Positions 32,592 to 42,753 of a DNA stretch of 64,000 nucleotides are shown here, piece after piece (the stretch's first letter is position 1; each line of letters starts with the position of its first letter). Location of the stretch: positions 1,736,001 to 1,800,000 of the forward strand of contig NZ_CP142523.1 of NCBI RefSeq assembly GCF_036885605.1, read 5' to 3'. A program made the position numbers and the translations under genes. The DNA comes from Janthinobacterium sp. TB1-E2. GTDB taxonomy: Bacteria > Pseudomonadota > Gammaproteobacteria > Burkholderiales > Burkholderiaceae_D. The notes beneath the pieces are model-generated. The model had not been told where the DNA came from. It made no database searches and was given only the letters and a program-made list of their open reading frames with translations.

Positions 32592-33287
32592 TTACAGCGG
32601 CCGGGTGCAGGCCACCAGGTAATTGACGCTCGTATCGCTATTAAGTGAGTAAATCTTGGTCAGCGGATTGTAGCCCATGCCGCGCATGCTGTTGACGTCC
32701 AGGCCGGCGCTGCGCAGGTATTGCGACAGCTCGGCCGGGGTGATGAATTTGTCATAGTCGTGCGTGCCTTTCGGCAACAGACGCAGCAGGTATTCGGCGC
32801 CCAGGATGGCGAACAGATACGCTTTCGGGTTGCGGTTCAGGGTCGACAGGAACACGTGGCCGCCCGGTTTGACCAGCGCGGCGCAAGCCTTGACGATGGC
32901 GGCGGGGTCCGGCACGTGCTCGAGCATTTCCATGCACGTCACGACGTCGTACTGGCCCGCCTCTTCCTCGGCCATGGCTTCGGCGGCGATCAGCTTGTAG
33001 CGTACCTTGGCACCCGATTCCAGGCTGTGCAGGTCGGCGACTTTCAAGGCCTTGTCGGACAGGTCGATACCCGTCACGTCGGCGCCCTTGCGGGCCATCG
33101 ATTCGGCCAGGATGCCGCCGCCGCAGCCGATGTCGATCACGCGCTTGCCGGCCAGCGGCACTTTCGCGTTGATCCATTCCAGGCGCAGGGGGTTAATTTC
33201 GTGCAGGGGACGAAACTCGGAAGTGGGGTCCCACCAGCGGTGGGCCAGCTCACTGAATTTTTGGATTTCGAGAGGGTCGGCGTTCAT
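32592..33287 (-). CDS. ubiG: Ubiquinone biosynthesis O-methyltransferase UbiG
   Basis: A 231-residue SAM methyltransferase. It starts with the UbiG-specific [33 protein letters not shown] motif I is [16 protein letters not shown], and motif II is in [29 protein letters not shown] is another UbiG hallmark. It performs both O-methylations of ubiquinone biosynthesis. It lies between ompA and gph as in other Burkholderiales. Confidence 0.95.
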   Translation of the reverse strand: MNADPLEIQKFSELAHRWWDPTSEFRPLHEINPLRLEWINAKVPLAGKRVIDIGCGGGILAESMARKGADVTGIDLSDKALKVADLHSLESGAKVRYKLIAAEAMAEEEAGQYDVVTCMEMLEHVPDPAAIVKACAALVKPGGHVFLSTLNRNPKAYLFAILGAEYLLRLLPKGTHDYDKFITPAELSQYLRSAGLDVNSMRGMGYNPLTKIYSLNSDTSVNYLVACTRPL

Positions 33288-33332
33288 AGGTCGAATAATA
33301 GCGGCAATTTTACAATTGGGCAGCCACGGACG

Positions 33333-33361
33333 AAAAAAAACCCCGCCGTAGCGGGGTTTTT
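33333..33361 (-). terminator. Rho-independent terminator of ompA
   Basis: Stem CCCCGC / GCGGGG with loop CGTA, flanked by A8 and T5 runs. On the minus strand it lies 54 bases after the ompA stop, with the T-run formed by bases 33340-33333. The A/T flanks on both sides could allow bidirectional use. Confidence 0.9.
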
Positions 33362-33414
33362 CATGCTGTTCTTGACTTGCGCGATGACTTGCGGCAAGTC
33401 CAGGGGTTCAGCAA

Positions 33415-34125
33415 TTACTTGTTGCGGGTACCAACAACTTCGATTTCCACGCGACGGTTTTTCGCACGGCCTTCGGCAGTTTTGTTATCAGCAACAGGTT
33501 GTTTTTCGCCTTTGCCTTCGGTGTACACGCGGTTGCTTTCAACGCCTTTGTTGACCAGGTAGGCTTTGACAGCATCAGCACGACGTACCGACAGTTTTTG
33601 GTTGTAAGCATCGGTGCCGACGGAGTCGGTGTGACCCACAGCGATGATGACTTCCAGGTTGATGCCACCCAGTTGTGCAGCCAGCTCGTCCAGCTTGGAC
33701 TTGCCTTCTGGCTTCAGCGTAGCTTTGTCGAAATCGAAGAATGCATCAGCAGCGAAGCTGACTTTTTCCGAGGTAGGAGCAACTACGACTGGCACTGGCA
33801 CGACTGGTGCTGGTGCTGGAGCAGGTACGACTGGTGCTGGAGGAGCCACGCATTTGCCGTCTTGCAGGGTTTCTGGCTCTACGCACAGTGGTACGTCGCA
33901 ACCTGGCACTGCGTCAGCAGGTGTCCAGTAGCCGGTACGCCAGCACAGGCCGAATGGGTCACGCACGATTACGCCGCGAGCATCTTGCACATAAGCGCTT
34001 TTTGGGCTTGGTGCTTTGATGTCAGTGGTAACTGGCGCGAATGGTGGGGAGGTTGGGGTTTGGGCCGAAGCCGAGCCAGCAATCACTGCGGATGCAGCGA
34101 AAAACAGCGTTACAAATTTATTCAT
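33415..34125 (-). CDS. ompA: OmpA-family outer-membrane/peptidoglycan-binding protein
   Basis: A 236-residue exported protein. The signal peptide ends in GSASA-QT (about residue 22). A short N-terminal region holds four cysteines (GLCWRTGYW, GCDVPLC, GKC), followed by a Pro/Ala/Val-rich linker (about 95-120). The OmpA C-terminal peptidoglycan-binding domain has FFDFDKATLKPEG and GHTDSVGTDAYNQKLSVRRA. No eight-strand barrel is present, as usual for this Burkholderiales subtype. The start follows AGGAAAAAAGA; longer in-frame starts would precede the signal peptide. Confidence 0.9.
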   Translation of the reverse strand: MNKFVTLFFAASAVIAGSASAQTPTSPPFAPVTTDIKAPSPKSAYVQDARGVIVRDPFGLCWRTGYWTPADAVPGCDVPLCVEPETLQDGKCVAPPAPVVPAPAPAPVVPVPVVVAPTSEKVSFAADAFFDFDKATLKPEGKSKLDELAAQLGGINLEVIIAVGHTDSVGTDAYNQKLSVRRADAVKAYLVNKGVESNRVYTEGKGEKQPVADNKTAEGRAKNRRVEIEVVGTRNK

Positions 34126-34781
34126 TCTTTTTTCCTTTCGGGGGGTGATATCCGCAGAACAACACTGCGCTACTGGTGCTACGTGCCAAGATTTTATCAT
34201 GTAGACCATATGCGCTCGTTTCAGATTGCGAAACTAGCAATTAACTTCCCAGTCATTTTGCCACACGCATCAGGGGCACACGACCGTGGTTAAATCAAAG
34301 CTTGCCCGATTTTAGACCGTGCGTTGTTTTTGCGCAACGAAAATGCCCATTTGTAACGCATCTGTAACAATTGATCGCTTTTTTTGCCTCTTTTAAGGGC
34401 AGGTGTCTTGAACTGACATTGCCATTGTGCATTATCGACAGGGCAACATGCACGGCTCCGATGCAAACTGCCAATCTTGCCGGTATGGCCAATTTGTACA
34501 GGTAGCTGGGCGCGCATGCTAAAATCGTGCGCTTGACTGTTAAGAGTGTCGAGCAAATGCCCACGGCGGCACTGCATGGCCAGCACGTACCCTTGCGGTA
34601 CGCGTACTGGCCGCGCCGCCAGCCCGCCGATTTGTTCAGGCACTCTGCGACATGGAAGCCGGGCCACGCCAGCAGCGCGCGGCGCGGCGTCCACGACGAC
34701 AGCCACCCAGGATATGCAGTATTGCGTCATACATTGCGTAACAGATAAGTTAACCACAGCCTGAGATCAGTCGAACCGCCA
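34126..34781. other. Divergent ompA-gyrA intergenic region (656 bp)
   Basis: No gene is seen. The left part must carry the ompA promoter and leader, read leftward. The right part carries the gyrA promoter and a GC-rich leader of about 250 bases containing several self-complementary stretches, among them GGCCAG...CTGGCC with GTACGCGTAC between (about 34578-34611) and a GCGCGCGGCGCGGCG run near 34675. Confidence 0.6.
34494..34525 (+). promoter_or_regulatory. Candidate gyrA promoter
   Basis: An extended -10, TGCTAAAAT (hexamer TAAAAT at 34520-34525), lies in the divergent region. TTGTAC at 34494 is 20 bases upstream, longer than the ideal spacer, so recognition may depend on the extended -10. 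It would give a 5' leader of about 250 bases. Confidence 0.35.
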
Positions 34782-37460
34782 ATGGATCAATTCGCAAAAG
34801 AAACAATTCCTATTTCCCTCGAAGAAGAGATGCGCAAGAGCTACCTCGATTACGCCATGAGCGTGATCGTCGGTCGCGCCTTGCCCGATGCGCGCGATGG
34901 CTTGAAGCCAGTGCACCGCCGCGTCTTGTTCGCGATGCATGAAATGAATAACGTGTGGAACCGCCCTTACGTCAAGTGCGCCCGCGTGGTCGGCGAAACC
35001 ATGGGTAAATACCATCCCCACGGCGATGCCTCGATCTACGACACACTGGTGCGCATGGCGCAAGATTTTTCGCTGCGCTACATGCTCGTCGATGGCCAGG
35101 GCAACTTCGGTTCCGTCGACGGCGACGGCGCCGCGGCAATGCGTTACACCGAGTGCCGCCTGGACAAGATCGCCAGCGAGCTGCTGGCCGATATCGACAA
35201 GGATACCGTCGACTTCCAGCCGAACTACGATGGCAAGGAAAAGGAACCGACGGTCTTGCCGACGCGTATCCCGAACCTGCTGATCAATGGCTCGTCCGGT
35301 ATCGCGGTCGGCATGGCGACGAACATTCCGCCACATAACATCACCGAAGTCATCGACGGTGCGCTGCACGTGCTGCGCAATCCCGAGTGCACGATCGATG
35401 AATTGATCGAGCTGATCCCGGCGCCGGACTTCCCGACGGCCGGCATCATCTATGGCGTGTCCGGCGTGCGCGACGGCTACCGGACGGGCCGTGGCCGCGT
35501 CGTCATGCGCGCCAAGACCCACTTTGAAGAATACGGCAAGGATGGCGGCCGCATCGCCATCATCGTCGACGAGCTGCCATTCCAGGTCAACAAGAAATCC
35601 TTGCTGGAACGTATCGCTGAAAACGTGCGCGACAAGAAGCTCGACGGCATTTCCGACATCCGCGACGAATCCGACAAGTCGGGCATGCGCGTGGTGATCG
35701 AGCTGAAACGGGGCGAAGTACCGGAAGTGGTGCTGAACAACCTGTACAAGCAGACCCAGTTGCAAGACACCTTCGGCATGAACATGGTGGCTCTGGTCGA
35801 TGGCCAGCCGAAGCTGCTGAACCTCAAGCAGATGCTGCAATGCTTCCTGTCGCACCGCCGCGAAGTGGTCACGCGCCGTACCGTGTTCGAACTGCGCAAG
35901 GCGCGCGAACGCGGCCACGTGCTCGAAGGCCTGGCGGTCGCGCTGGCCAACATCGATGACTTCATCGCCATCATCAAGGCCGCGCCGACGCCGCCGATCG
36001 CCAAGGTCGAGCTGATGGCCAAGGCCTGGGATTCGTCCGTCGTGCGCGAAATGCTGGCCCGCACGGGCGACGGCACGACGCCGGGCGGCGTGGACGCCTA
36101 CCGTCCGGAAAACCTGCCGAAGCACTACGGCATGCAGACGGATGGCCTGTACAAGCTGTCGGACGACCAGGCGCAGGAAATTCTGCAGATGCGCCTGCAG
36201 CGCCTGACCGGCCTGGAACAGGACAAGATCGTCAACGAGTACAAGGACGTGATGGAACATATCGCCGACTTGCTCGACATCCTGGCCAAGCCGGAACGCG
36301 TCACCGTCATCATCACCGATGAAATGACGGCGGCGAAGAACGAATACGGCGCAGGCAACAAGGACGTGCGCCGCTCGCAGATCGAGTTGAACGCGACCGA
36401 CCTGGAAACGGAAGACCTGATCACGCCGCAGGACATGGTCGTGACCCTGTCGCACACCGGTTACATGAAGGCCCAGCCGATCACCGAATACCGCGCGCAG
36501 AAGCGCGGTGGCCGCGGCAAGCAGGCGATGGCGACGAAAGAGGAAGACTGGATCGACCAGCTGTTCATCGCCAATACGCACGACTACATCCTGTGCTTCT
36601 CGGATCGTGGCCGCATGTACTGGCTGAAGGTGTGGGAAGTGCCGCAAGGCTCGCGCAATTCGCGCGGCAAGCCGATCGTCAACATGTTCCCGCTGCAGGA
36701 CAACGAAAAGATCACCGTGATCCTGCCGCTGTCGGGCGAGAACCGCACGTTCCCGGAAGACCATTATGTGTTCATGTCGACCAGCCTGGGCACCGTCAAG
36801 AAGACGCCGCTGAAGGACTTCAGCAATCCACGCAAGGCCGGCATCATCGCGGTCGACCTGGACGACGGCGACTTCCTGATCGGCGCGGCGCTGACCGACG
36901 GCCAGCACGACGTGATGCTGTTCTCCGATTCGGGCAAGGCAGTGCGCTTCGACGAAAACGACGTGCGTCCGATGGGCCGTACGGCGCGCGGCGTGCGCGG
37001 CATGAACCTGGAAGAAGGCCAGCACGTGATCGCCCTGCTGGTGGCCGAGAACGAGCAGCAGTCGGTGCTGACGGCCACGGAAAACGGTTACGGCAAGCGT
37101 ACGCCGATCACCGAGTACACGCGCCATGGCCGTGGCACGAAAGGCATGATCGCCATCCAGACCAGTGAGCGCAACGGTAAAGTGGTTGCCGCGACCCTGG
37201 TCGATACCAGCGATGAAATCATGCTGATCACCACCGGTGGCGTATTGATCCGCACCCGCGTGTCGGAAATCCGCGAGATGGGCCGCGCGACGCAGGGCGT
37301 GACCCTGATCGCCGTGGAAGACGGCACCAAGCTGTCCGGCCTGCAGCGCGTGGTGGAAACGGATATCGACGAAGTCGAGCTGACGACGGAGGCGGATACC
37401 GCGCCTGCGCCGGCAGCGGCTGAACCGGCCGATCCTGTCGATCCGGCCCAGCCGGAGTAA
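34782..37460 (+). CDS. gyrA: DNA gyrase subunit A
   Basis: An 892-residue type II topoisomerase subunit. The catalytic tyrosine is in [10 protein letters not shown], and the breakage-reunion domain occupies about 30-500. The six-blade C-terminal DNA-wrapping domain carries the GyrA box as QKRGGRG. The tail is acidic and Ala/Pro-rich. In the quinolone-resistance region the residues are GDASIYD, so position 83 (E. coli numbering, same here) is Ala instead of Ser while Asp87 is kept. It is the first gene of the conserved gyrA-serC-pheA-hisC-tyrA-aroA block. Confidence 0.98.
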   Translation: MDQFAKETIPISLEEEMRKSYLDYAMSVIVGRALPDARDGLKPVHRRVLFAMHEMNNVWNRPYVKCARVVGETMGKYHPHGDASIYDTLVRMAQDFSLRYMLVDGQGNFGSVDGDGAAAMRYTECRLDKIASELLADIDKDTVDFQPNYDGKEKEPTVLPTRIPNLLINGSSGIAVGMATNIPPHNITEVIDGALHVLRNPECTIDELIELIPAPDFPTAGIIYGVSGVRDGYRTGRGRVVMRAKTHFEEYGKDGGRIAIIVDELPFQVNKKSLLERIAENVRDKKLDGISDIRDESDKSGMRVVIELKRGEVPEVVLNNLYKQTQLQDTFGMNMVALVDGQPKLLNLKQMLQCFLSHRREVVTRRTVFELRKARERGHVLEGLAVALANIDDFIAIIKAAPTPPIAKVELMAKAWDSSVVREMLARTGDGTTPGGVDAYRPENLPKHYGMQTDGLYKLSDDQAQEILQMRLQRLTGLEQDKIVNEYKDVMEHIADLLDILAKPERVTVIITDEMTAAKNEYGAGNKDVRRSQIELNATDLETEDLITPQDMVVTLSHTGYMKAQPITEYRAQKRGGRGKQAMATKEEDWIDQLFIANTHDYILCFSDRGRMYWLKVWEVPQGSRNSRGKPIVNMFPLQDNEKITVILPLSGENRTFPEDHYVFMSTSLGTVKKTPLKDFSNPRKAGIIAVDLDDGDFLIGAALTDGQHDVMLFSDSGKAVRFDENDVRPMGRTARGVRGMNLEEGQHVIALLVAENEQQSVLTATENGYGKRTPITEYTRHGRGTKGMIAIQTSERNGKVVAATLVDTSDEIMLITTGGVLIRTRVSEIREMGRATQGVTLIAVEDGTKLSGLQRVVETDIDEVELTTEADTAPAPAAAEPADPVDPAQPE

Positions 37461-37464
37461 GATG

Positions 37465-37490
37465 ATTGGGGCTCTTTCGGGAGCCCCAAT
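37465..37490 (+). terminator. Terminator after gyrA
   Basis: A perfect 10-bp stem ATTGGGGCTC / GAGCCCCAAT with loop TTTCGG begins four bases after the gyrA stop. The T-run after it is weak. Confidence 0.75.
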
Positions 37491-37525
37491 TGCTATTGGC
37501 GCGTGCTTATGCCGCCAGCAGAATT

Positions 37526-37562
37526 GCGTAGGTCGGCTTAGCCCGTCGGGCGTAAGCCGACA
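37526..37562. repeat. REP-like repeat, family A copy 3 (single unit)
   Basis: GTAGGTCGGCTTAGCCCG and CGGGCGTAAGCCGAC form one hairpin. It lies between the gyrA terminator and the DUF2059 gene. Unlike copies 1, 2 and 4, it is not a doublet. Confidence 0.75.
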
Positions 37563-37611
37563 GGTCTTCCGGCCGCCACCCTTTTACCAGTCATTCAAGA
37601 CCCCGCATGCC

Positions 37612-38196
37612 ATGAGAAAAATCGTCGCCACCTTCTTCGCCGCGTTTTCGCTGGCCTTCCTCGCGACCCTGCCGGCCCTGGCCCAGAGCACGCAAGCCAC
37701 GCCCGTGCGCCAAGCGGCGCCCAGCCCCGCCATGAAAGTGGCCGTGCGGCGCATGCTCGACGCGATGCAGTTCCCGCAACTGACGCGCAGCATCTTCGAC
37801 CAGATGCTGCAATCGGTGCCCGCCATGATCCGCCAGTCGGCGCAGCAGCAAATCAACAGCAACCCGAAACTGGACGAGCAGCGCAAGGCGCGCGCGCTGG
37901 CCAGCGCCGAGGAAGAAATCCCCCTGGCCATCGCCACCTTGACGCAGGTACTGGCCGACCCGACCCTGATCGACGAGCTGGGCGACGAAATGGTGCCCCT
38001 GTACGCGCGCTTTTACACGGTGCAGGAAGTCGAGCAGCTGACGGCCTTCTACAAGACGCCGCTGGGCCGCAAGATGCTGGCGACCATGCCGCAACTGTCC
38101 GCCGAATCGATGGCCATCAGCCAGCGCGTGCTGATCCCCCGCGTGAATGCCGTGCTTGACCAGGTCATGCGGGCGGCCACGCAGTCGCCCCAATAA
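37612..38196 (+). CDS. DUF2059 exported protein
   Basis: A 194-residue protein with a signal peptide ([12 protein letters not shown]..., cut after PALA). The mature part is helical. The C-terminal pattern [32 protein letters not shown] is the DUF2059 signature. It is conserved between gyrA and serC in Burkholderiales. No biochemical function is known to me. A longer in-frame start runs back into the repeat and is rejected. Confidence 0.85.
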   Translation: MRKIVATFFAAFSLAFLATLPALAQSTQATPVRQAAPSPAMKVAVRRMLDAMQFPQLTRSIFDQMLQSVPAMIRQSAQQQINSNPKLDEQRKARALASAEEEIPLAIATLTQVLADPTLIDELGDEMVPLYARFYTVQEVEQLTAFYKTPLGRKMLATMPQLSAESMAISQRVLIPRVNAVLDQVMRAATQSPQ

Positions 38197-38224
38197 GATT
38201 TTCATTTTTGCCAAGGATCGTATC

Positions 38225-39316
38225 GTGACCCATATCTACAATTTTTCAGCCGGCCCCGCCGTCCTGCCCAAGGAAGTGCTGGCGCAAGCTGCCTTTGAAA
38301 TGCAGGACTGGCATGGCAGTGGCATGTCGGTGATGGAAATGAGCCACCGTGGTCCCGAATTCATCTCCATCTACAAGCAGGCCGTGGCCGATCTGCGCGA
38401 ACTGCTGGCCGTGCCCGATAACTACAAGATCCTGTTCCTGCAGGGCGGTGGCCTGGGCGAAAACGCCATCATCCCGATGAACCTGGCGGGCCTGGCCGCG
38501 CAGCAGCCGGCCACCGTCGACTTCGTGCATACGGGTTCGTGGTCGGGCAAGTCGATCCAGGAAGCGGCCAAGTACGCCAACGTCAACGTGGCCGCGTCGT
38601 CCAAGGCCGCCCATTTCGCGGGCGTGCCGCCCGTCTCCGAATGGAAGCTGACGCCAGGCGCCGCCTACCTGCACATCTGCACCAATGAAACCATCGACGG
38701 CGTGGAATTCCAGCAGGCGCCGAACGTGCCGGCAGGGACCACCATCGTGGCCGACATGTCCTCGCACATCCTGTCGCGCGTGATCGACGTGTCGCAATAT
38801 GGCGTCATTTTCGGCGGCGCGCAGAAAAATATCGGCCCGGCCGGCCTGACCCTCGTCATCGTGCGCGAAGACTTGCTGGGCAAGGCGCTGCCGATCTGCC
38901 CGTCGGCATTCGACTGGACCATCGTGGCCGAACATGAGTCGATGTACAACACGCCGCCCACCTACGGCATCTATATCGCCGGCCTGGTTTTCCAGTGGCT
39001 CAAACGCCAGGGTGGCGTTGCGGCCATGGAACAGCGTAATATTGAGAAAGCGGCTCTGCTGTACGCAGCGCTCGATGCGGACGACTTCTACCAGAACCGG
39101 GTCGAGCCCGCATACCGCTCGCGCATGACCATCCCGTTCTATCTGCGCGATGAAAGTCTGAACGACGCATTCCTGGCCGGCGCCAAGCAGCGCGGCCTGC
39201 TGCAACTGAAGGGCCACAAGTCCGTCGGCGGCATGCGTGCATCGATCTATAACGCGATGCCGATCGAGGGCGTGCAAGCCTTGGTCAATTATTTGAACGA
39301 GTTTGCCGGACGCTAG
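38225..39316 (+). CDS. serC: Phosphoserine aminotransferase
   Basis: A 363-residue class-V aminotransferase. It begins [19 protein letters not shown] from a GTG preceded by AAGGATCGTATC. The PLP lysine is in [12 protein letters not shown], and MSHRGPEF is the substrate-binding segment. It converts 3-phosphohydroxypyruvate to phosphoserine for serine synthesis and also serves pyridoxal phosphate synthesis. It heads the aromatic amino-acid genes in the usual betaproteobacterial order. Confidence 0.96.
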   Translation: MTHIYNFSAGPAVLPKEVLAQAAFEMQDWHGSGMSVMEMSHRGPEFISIYKQAVADLRELLAVPDNYKILFLQGGGLGENAIIPMNLAGLAAQQPATVDFVHTGSWSGKSIQEAAKYANVNVAASSKAAHFAGVPPVSEWKLTPGAAYLHICTNETIDGVEFQQAPNVPAGTTIVADMSSHILSRVIDVSQYGVIFGGAQKNIGPAGLTLVIVREDLLGKALPICPSAFDWTIVAEHESMYNTPPTYGIYIAGLVFQWLKRQGGVAAMEQRNIEKAALLYAALDADDFYQNRVEPAYRSRMTIPFYLRDESLNDAFLAGAKQRGLLQLKGHKSVGGMRASIYNAMPIEGVQALVNYLNEFAGR

Positions 39317-39495
39317 AATGCCTGCCAAAAAGTCCAAGGCGTTGTTGCATTGCCTTGTCGTACATTCGTACTGCCAGCGGCAACGCGCCTAGCCCTGATC
39401 ATTTTGTCCGGCATTCTCATGAGCAAGCGCGCCGGCCCGCCGCCGGCGCAGGCCGTGCGGCCATGATTGAAGTACAGCTGACGAAACAAACCACC

Positions 39496-40566
39496 ATGAC
39501 CGATAAATTGAAACCGCTGCGCGAACAGATCGATGCGATCGACGCGCAAATCCTCGAACTGCTGAACCGCCGCGCGCAAATCGCCCAGCAGGTGGGCCAC
39601 GTGAAGGCCGAAACGCAGGCGCCCGTGTTCCGTCCCGAGCGCGAAGCGCAGGTGCTGCGCGGCGTGGCCGAGCGCAATCCCGGCCCCATGGGCGACCGCG
39701 AAGTGCAGACCATCTTCCGCGAAATCATGTCGTCGTGCCGCTCGCTGGAAAAGAGGGTCACCGTGGCGTATCTGGGCCCGGCCGGCACCTTCAGCGAACA
39801 GGCCGTGTATCAGCAGTTCGGCAGCGCCGTCGAAGGCTTGCCGTGCGCGTCCATCGATGAAGTATTCCGTTCCGCCGAAGCGGGCACGGCGGACTTCGGC
39901 GTCGTGCCGATCGAGAATTCCTCGGAAGGCGCCGTCAACCGCACGCTGGACATGATGCTGCAGACTAGCCTCATCATCAGCGGCGAGGTGGCCATTGCCG
40001 TGCACCACAGCCTGATGACGAAGAGCGGCAACATGGAGGGCGTCACGTCCATCTGCGCCCATTCTCAGGCGCTGGCCCAATGCCAGGTGTGGCTGAACCA
40101 GAATTATCCGCACGTGGCGCGCCACGCCGTGGCCTCGAACGCCGAGGCGGCCCGCATGGCCGGCGAAGATGGCACGGTGGCCGCGATTGCCAGCGAACTG
40201 GCCGGTGCGCAGTACAAGCTGGGCGTGGTCAAGGGCCATATCCAGGACGACCCGCACAACCGCACGCGCTTTGCCGTCGTGGGCACCTTGCAGACGGCGC
40301 CGTCGGGCAAGGACCAGACCTCGCTGGTATTGGCCGTGCCGAACAAGGCGGGCGCCGTGTACCAATTGCTGGCGCCATTGGCCAAGCACGGCGTGTCGAT
40401 GACGCGCTTCGAGTCGCGCCCGGCGCGCATGGGCAGCTGGGAGTATTATTTCTATGTCGACGTGGAGGGGCACGTGCACGATGCCGCCGTGGCGCAGGCG
40501 CTGGCCGAGCTGCAGAGCAATGCGGCGTTTTTCAAGGTGCTGGGGTCGTATCCGGTCAGTCTGTGA
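39496..40566 (+). CDS. pheA: Chorismate mutase/prephenate dehydratase (P-protein)
   Basis: A 356-residue bifunctional enzyme. The AroQ chorismate mutase is residues 1-90 (LREQIDAIDAQILELLNRRAQIA). Prephenate dehydratase follows (YLGPAGTFSEQA, PIENSSEGAVNRTLD and the catalytic TRF in HNRTRFAVVG). The C-terminal ACT domain has the phenylalanine-binding ESRP motif in MTRFESRPAR. Together these turn chorismate into phenylpyruvate, with feedback by phenylalanine. The ATG at 39496 is chosen at the domain boundary; ATG at 39463 is possible. Confidence 0.95.
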   Translation: MTDKLKPLREQIDAIDAQILELLNRRAQIAQQVGHVKAETQAPVFRPEREAQVLRGVAERNPGPMGDREVQTIFREIMSSCRSLEKRVTVAYLGPAGTFSEQAVYQQFGSAVEGLPCASIDEVFRSAEAGTADFGVVPIENSSEGAVNRTLDMMLQTSLIISGEVAIAVHHSLMTKSGNMEGVTSICAHSQALAQCQVWLNQNYPHVARHAVASNAEAARMAGEDGTVAAIASELAGAQYKLGVVKGHIQDDPHNRTRFAVVGTLQTAPSGKDQTSLVLAVPNKAGAVYQLLAPLAKHGVSMTRFESRPARMGSWEYYFYVDVEGHVHDAAVAQALAELQSNAAFFKVLGSYPVSL

Positions 40567-40587
40567 CTTCGATTGATGCCTGTGGTG

Positions 40588-40667
40588 GTGTCGGATTACG
40601 CTGCGCTAATCCGACCTACCCGACATACGGTAAGCTGTAGCTTGGGTTAGCGCAGCGTAACCCAACA
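40588..40667. repeat. REP-like repeat, family A copy 4
   Basis: A doublet: GTCGGATTACGCTGCG / CGCTAATCCGACCTAC and then TTGGGTTAGCGCAGCG / TAACCCAA. The stems read GGATTA/TAATCC and GGGTTA/TAACCC where copies 1 and 2 have GGCTTA/TAAGCC, that is, both sides of the stem changed together. Located between pheA and hisC. Confidence 0.8.
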
Positions 40668-40715
40668 AACCATCTCCATTGACTGCCATTCATTCACCAA
40701 CTTTTAAAGAACACC

Positions 40716-41822
40716 ATGTCTAAAAATATCGGTCCAGAATACGTCCGCGCCATCGCCCCTTACCAGAGCGGCAAGCCGATCGCGGAAGTTGCGCGCGAAT
40801 TCGGCCTCGACGAGGCAGCCATCGTCAAGCTGGCATCGAATGAAAACCCATACGGCATGCCGGAATCGGCGAAGCAGGCGATGATCGCCGCCATTGATGA
40901 CCTGGGCCGCTATCCGGACGCCAACGGCTTCGACTTGAAAGCCGTGCTGTCCAAGCGCTACGACGTGCCGGCAGACTGGATCACCCTGGGCAATGGCAGC
41001 AACGACATCCTGGAAATCGCCGCGCACGCGTTCGTGCAGCATGGCCAATCCGTCGTCTACTCGCAGTATTCGTTCGCCGTGTACGCGCTGGCCACGCAAG
41101 GCCTGGGCGCGCGTCACATCGTCGTGCCGGCGCAAGCCTACGGCCATGACCTGGACGCGATGGCGGCGGCGATTGCCGATGATACGCGCCTGGTCTTCAT
41201 CGCCAACCCGAACAACCCGACCGGCACCTTCCTGACGGCCGCGCAGCTGGAAGCGTTCCTGCAAAAAGTGCCGGCGCATGTCGTCGTCGTGCTGGACGAA
41301 GCCTACAACGAATTCCTGTCGGCCGACGACCAGTACGAGTCGACGGCGTGGGTGCGCCAGTATCCGAACCTGGTGGTGTCGCGCACCCTGTCGAAGGCCT
41401 ACGGCCTGGCCGGCCTGCGCATCGGCTTTGCCATCGCCCAGCCCGTGCTGACGGACCTGATGAACCGCATCCGCCAGCCGTTCAACGTCAATTCGCTGGC
41501 GCAGGCCGCCGCGATTGCCGCCTTGAACGACAAGGCCTTCCTCGAGCAAAGCGCGCGCAACAACGCGGCCGGCTACCAGCAGTTCACGGAAGCGTTTGCG
41601 CAACTGGGCCTGGAATACGTGCCGTCACACGGCAATTTCGTGCTGGTCAAGGTGGGTGACGATGATGAGGCGGGCGCGCGCGTGAACCTGGCGCTGCTCA
41701 AGCAAGGCGTGATCGTGCGTCCCGTCGGCAGCTACGGCTTGCCGCAATGGCTGCGCATTTCCATCGGCCTGCCGCAGGAAAACGCCATCTTCATCGCCGC
41801 GCTGACGAAAGCGCTGGCCTGA
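40716..41822 (+). CDS. hisC: Histidinol-phosphate/aromatic aminotransferase
   Basis: A 368-residue class I/II aminotransferase. The HisC N-terminus LASNENPYGMPESAKQAM is present, NPNNPTGTFL binds PLP phosphate, and the PLP lysine is in SRTLSKAYGLAGLRIGF. HisC-type enzymes in the pheA-tyrA neighbourhood often transaminate phenylpyruvate and hydroxyphenylpyruvate as well as imidazole acetol phosphate. A second hisC in the his operon is likely but outside this window. It precedes tyrA by four bases. Confidence 0.92.
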   Translation: MSKNIGPEYVRAIAPYQSGKPIAEVAREFGLDEAAIVKLASNENPYGMPESAKQAMIAAIDDLGRYPDANGFDLKAVLSKRYDVPADWITLGNGSNDILEIAAHAFVQHGQSVVYSQYSFAVYALATQGLGARHIVVPAQAYGHDLDAMAAAIADDTRLVFIANPNNPTGTFLTAAQLEAFLQKVPAHVVVVLDEAYNEFLSADDQYESTAWVRQYPNLVVSRTLSKAYGLAGLRIGFAIAQPVLTDLMNRIRQPFNVNSLAQAAAIAALNDKAFLEQSARNNAAGYQQFTEAFAQLGLEYVPSHGNFVLVKVGDDDEAGARVNLALLKQGVIVRPVGSYGLPQWLRISIGLPQENAIFIAALTKALA

Positions 41823-41826
41823 CGAT

Positions 41827-42735
41827 ATGACGACGCCTGCACTGAACAAGGTAGTGATCTTTGGCGTAGGCCTGATCGGGGGCTCGTTCGCGCGCGCCCT
41901 GAAACACGCGGGCGCGGTTCAAACCGTGGTCGGCATGGGCCGCTCGCCGGCGTCGATGGCGCGCGCGCTCGAACTGGGCATCATCGACGCCATCGGCGGC
42001 GACATGGCGCAAGCCTTGCATGGCGCCGACCTGGTGCTGCTGGCCGCGCCCGTGGCGCAGACGGGCGCTATTTTGGCGTCCATCGCGCCGCATCTGCAGC
42101 CGGGCACCATCGTGACCGATGCGGGCAGCACGAAGAGCGACGTGGTGGCGGCCGCGCGCGCGGCGCTCGGTGGCAAGGTGGGGCAATTCGTGCCCGGCCA
42201 CCCGATCGCGGGGCGCGAGACGAATGGTCCCGATGCCGCCATCATCGACCTTTATCAAGGCAAGAAGGTGGTGCTCACGCCGCTGGCGGAAAACGCCGCG
42301 GACGACGTGGAACGGGTGGCGGCGGCATGGCGCGCCTGCGGCGCCATCCTGCACACCTTGAGCCCCGAAGAACATGACAAGGTGTTTGCCGCCGTCAGCC
42401 ATCTGCCGCATCTGCTGGCCTTTGCGCTGGTCGACGACATCGCCAACAAACCGCACGCGGGCCTGCTGTTCCAATACGCGGCCAGCGGCTTTCGCGACTT
42501 TACGCGCATCGCCGGCTCATCGCCGGAAATGTGGCGCGACATCAGCCTGGCCAACCAGCCGGCGCTGCTGCACGAACTGGACGCCTACCTGGCGCAGTTG
42601 ACGACCTTGCGCGCCCACCTGGCCGCGAACGACGGCGCCGCCATCGAGGGCGTGTATGCGAACGCCCAGCACGCGCGGCAGCAATGGATCGAGGCGATTG
42701 AAACGGCGGAAGTGCCGGCCGCGCCCACACGATAA
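41827..42735 (+). CDS. tyrA: Prephenate dehydrogenase
   Basis: A 302-residue TyrA. NAD(P) motif GVGLIGGSFARAL at the N-terminus, the prephenate-binding HPIAGRET segment, and VSHLPHLLAFALVDDIA from the helical dimerisation domain. It makes 4-hydroxyphenylpyruvate for tyrosine synthesis. No fused chorismate mutase or ACT domain is present. The gene lies between hisC and aroA, with short gaps, in one operon. Confidence 0.94.
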   Translation: MTTPALNKVVIFGVGLIGGSFARALKHAGAVQTVVGMGRSPASMARALELGIIDAIGGDMAQALHGADLVLLAAPVAQTGAILASIAPHLQPGTIVTDAGSTKSDVVAAARAALGGKVGQFVPGHPIAGRETNGPDAAIIDLYQGKKVVLTPLAENAADDVERVAAAWRACGAILHTLSPEEHDKVFAAVSHLPHLLAFALVDDIANKPHAGLLFQYAASGFRDFTRIAGSSPEMWRDISLANQPALLHELDAYLAQLTTLRAHLAANDGAAIEGVYANAQHARQQWIEAIETAEVPAAPTR

Positions 42736-42753
42736 ATACTCAAGGATTCCAGC

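Noticed and set aside
34767..37127. Very long open frame antisense to gyrA
   Set aside because: It mirrors gyrA codon structure in a high-GC genome and gives a His/Val/Arg-rich sequence with no domain; gyrA itself is certain.
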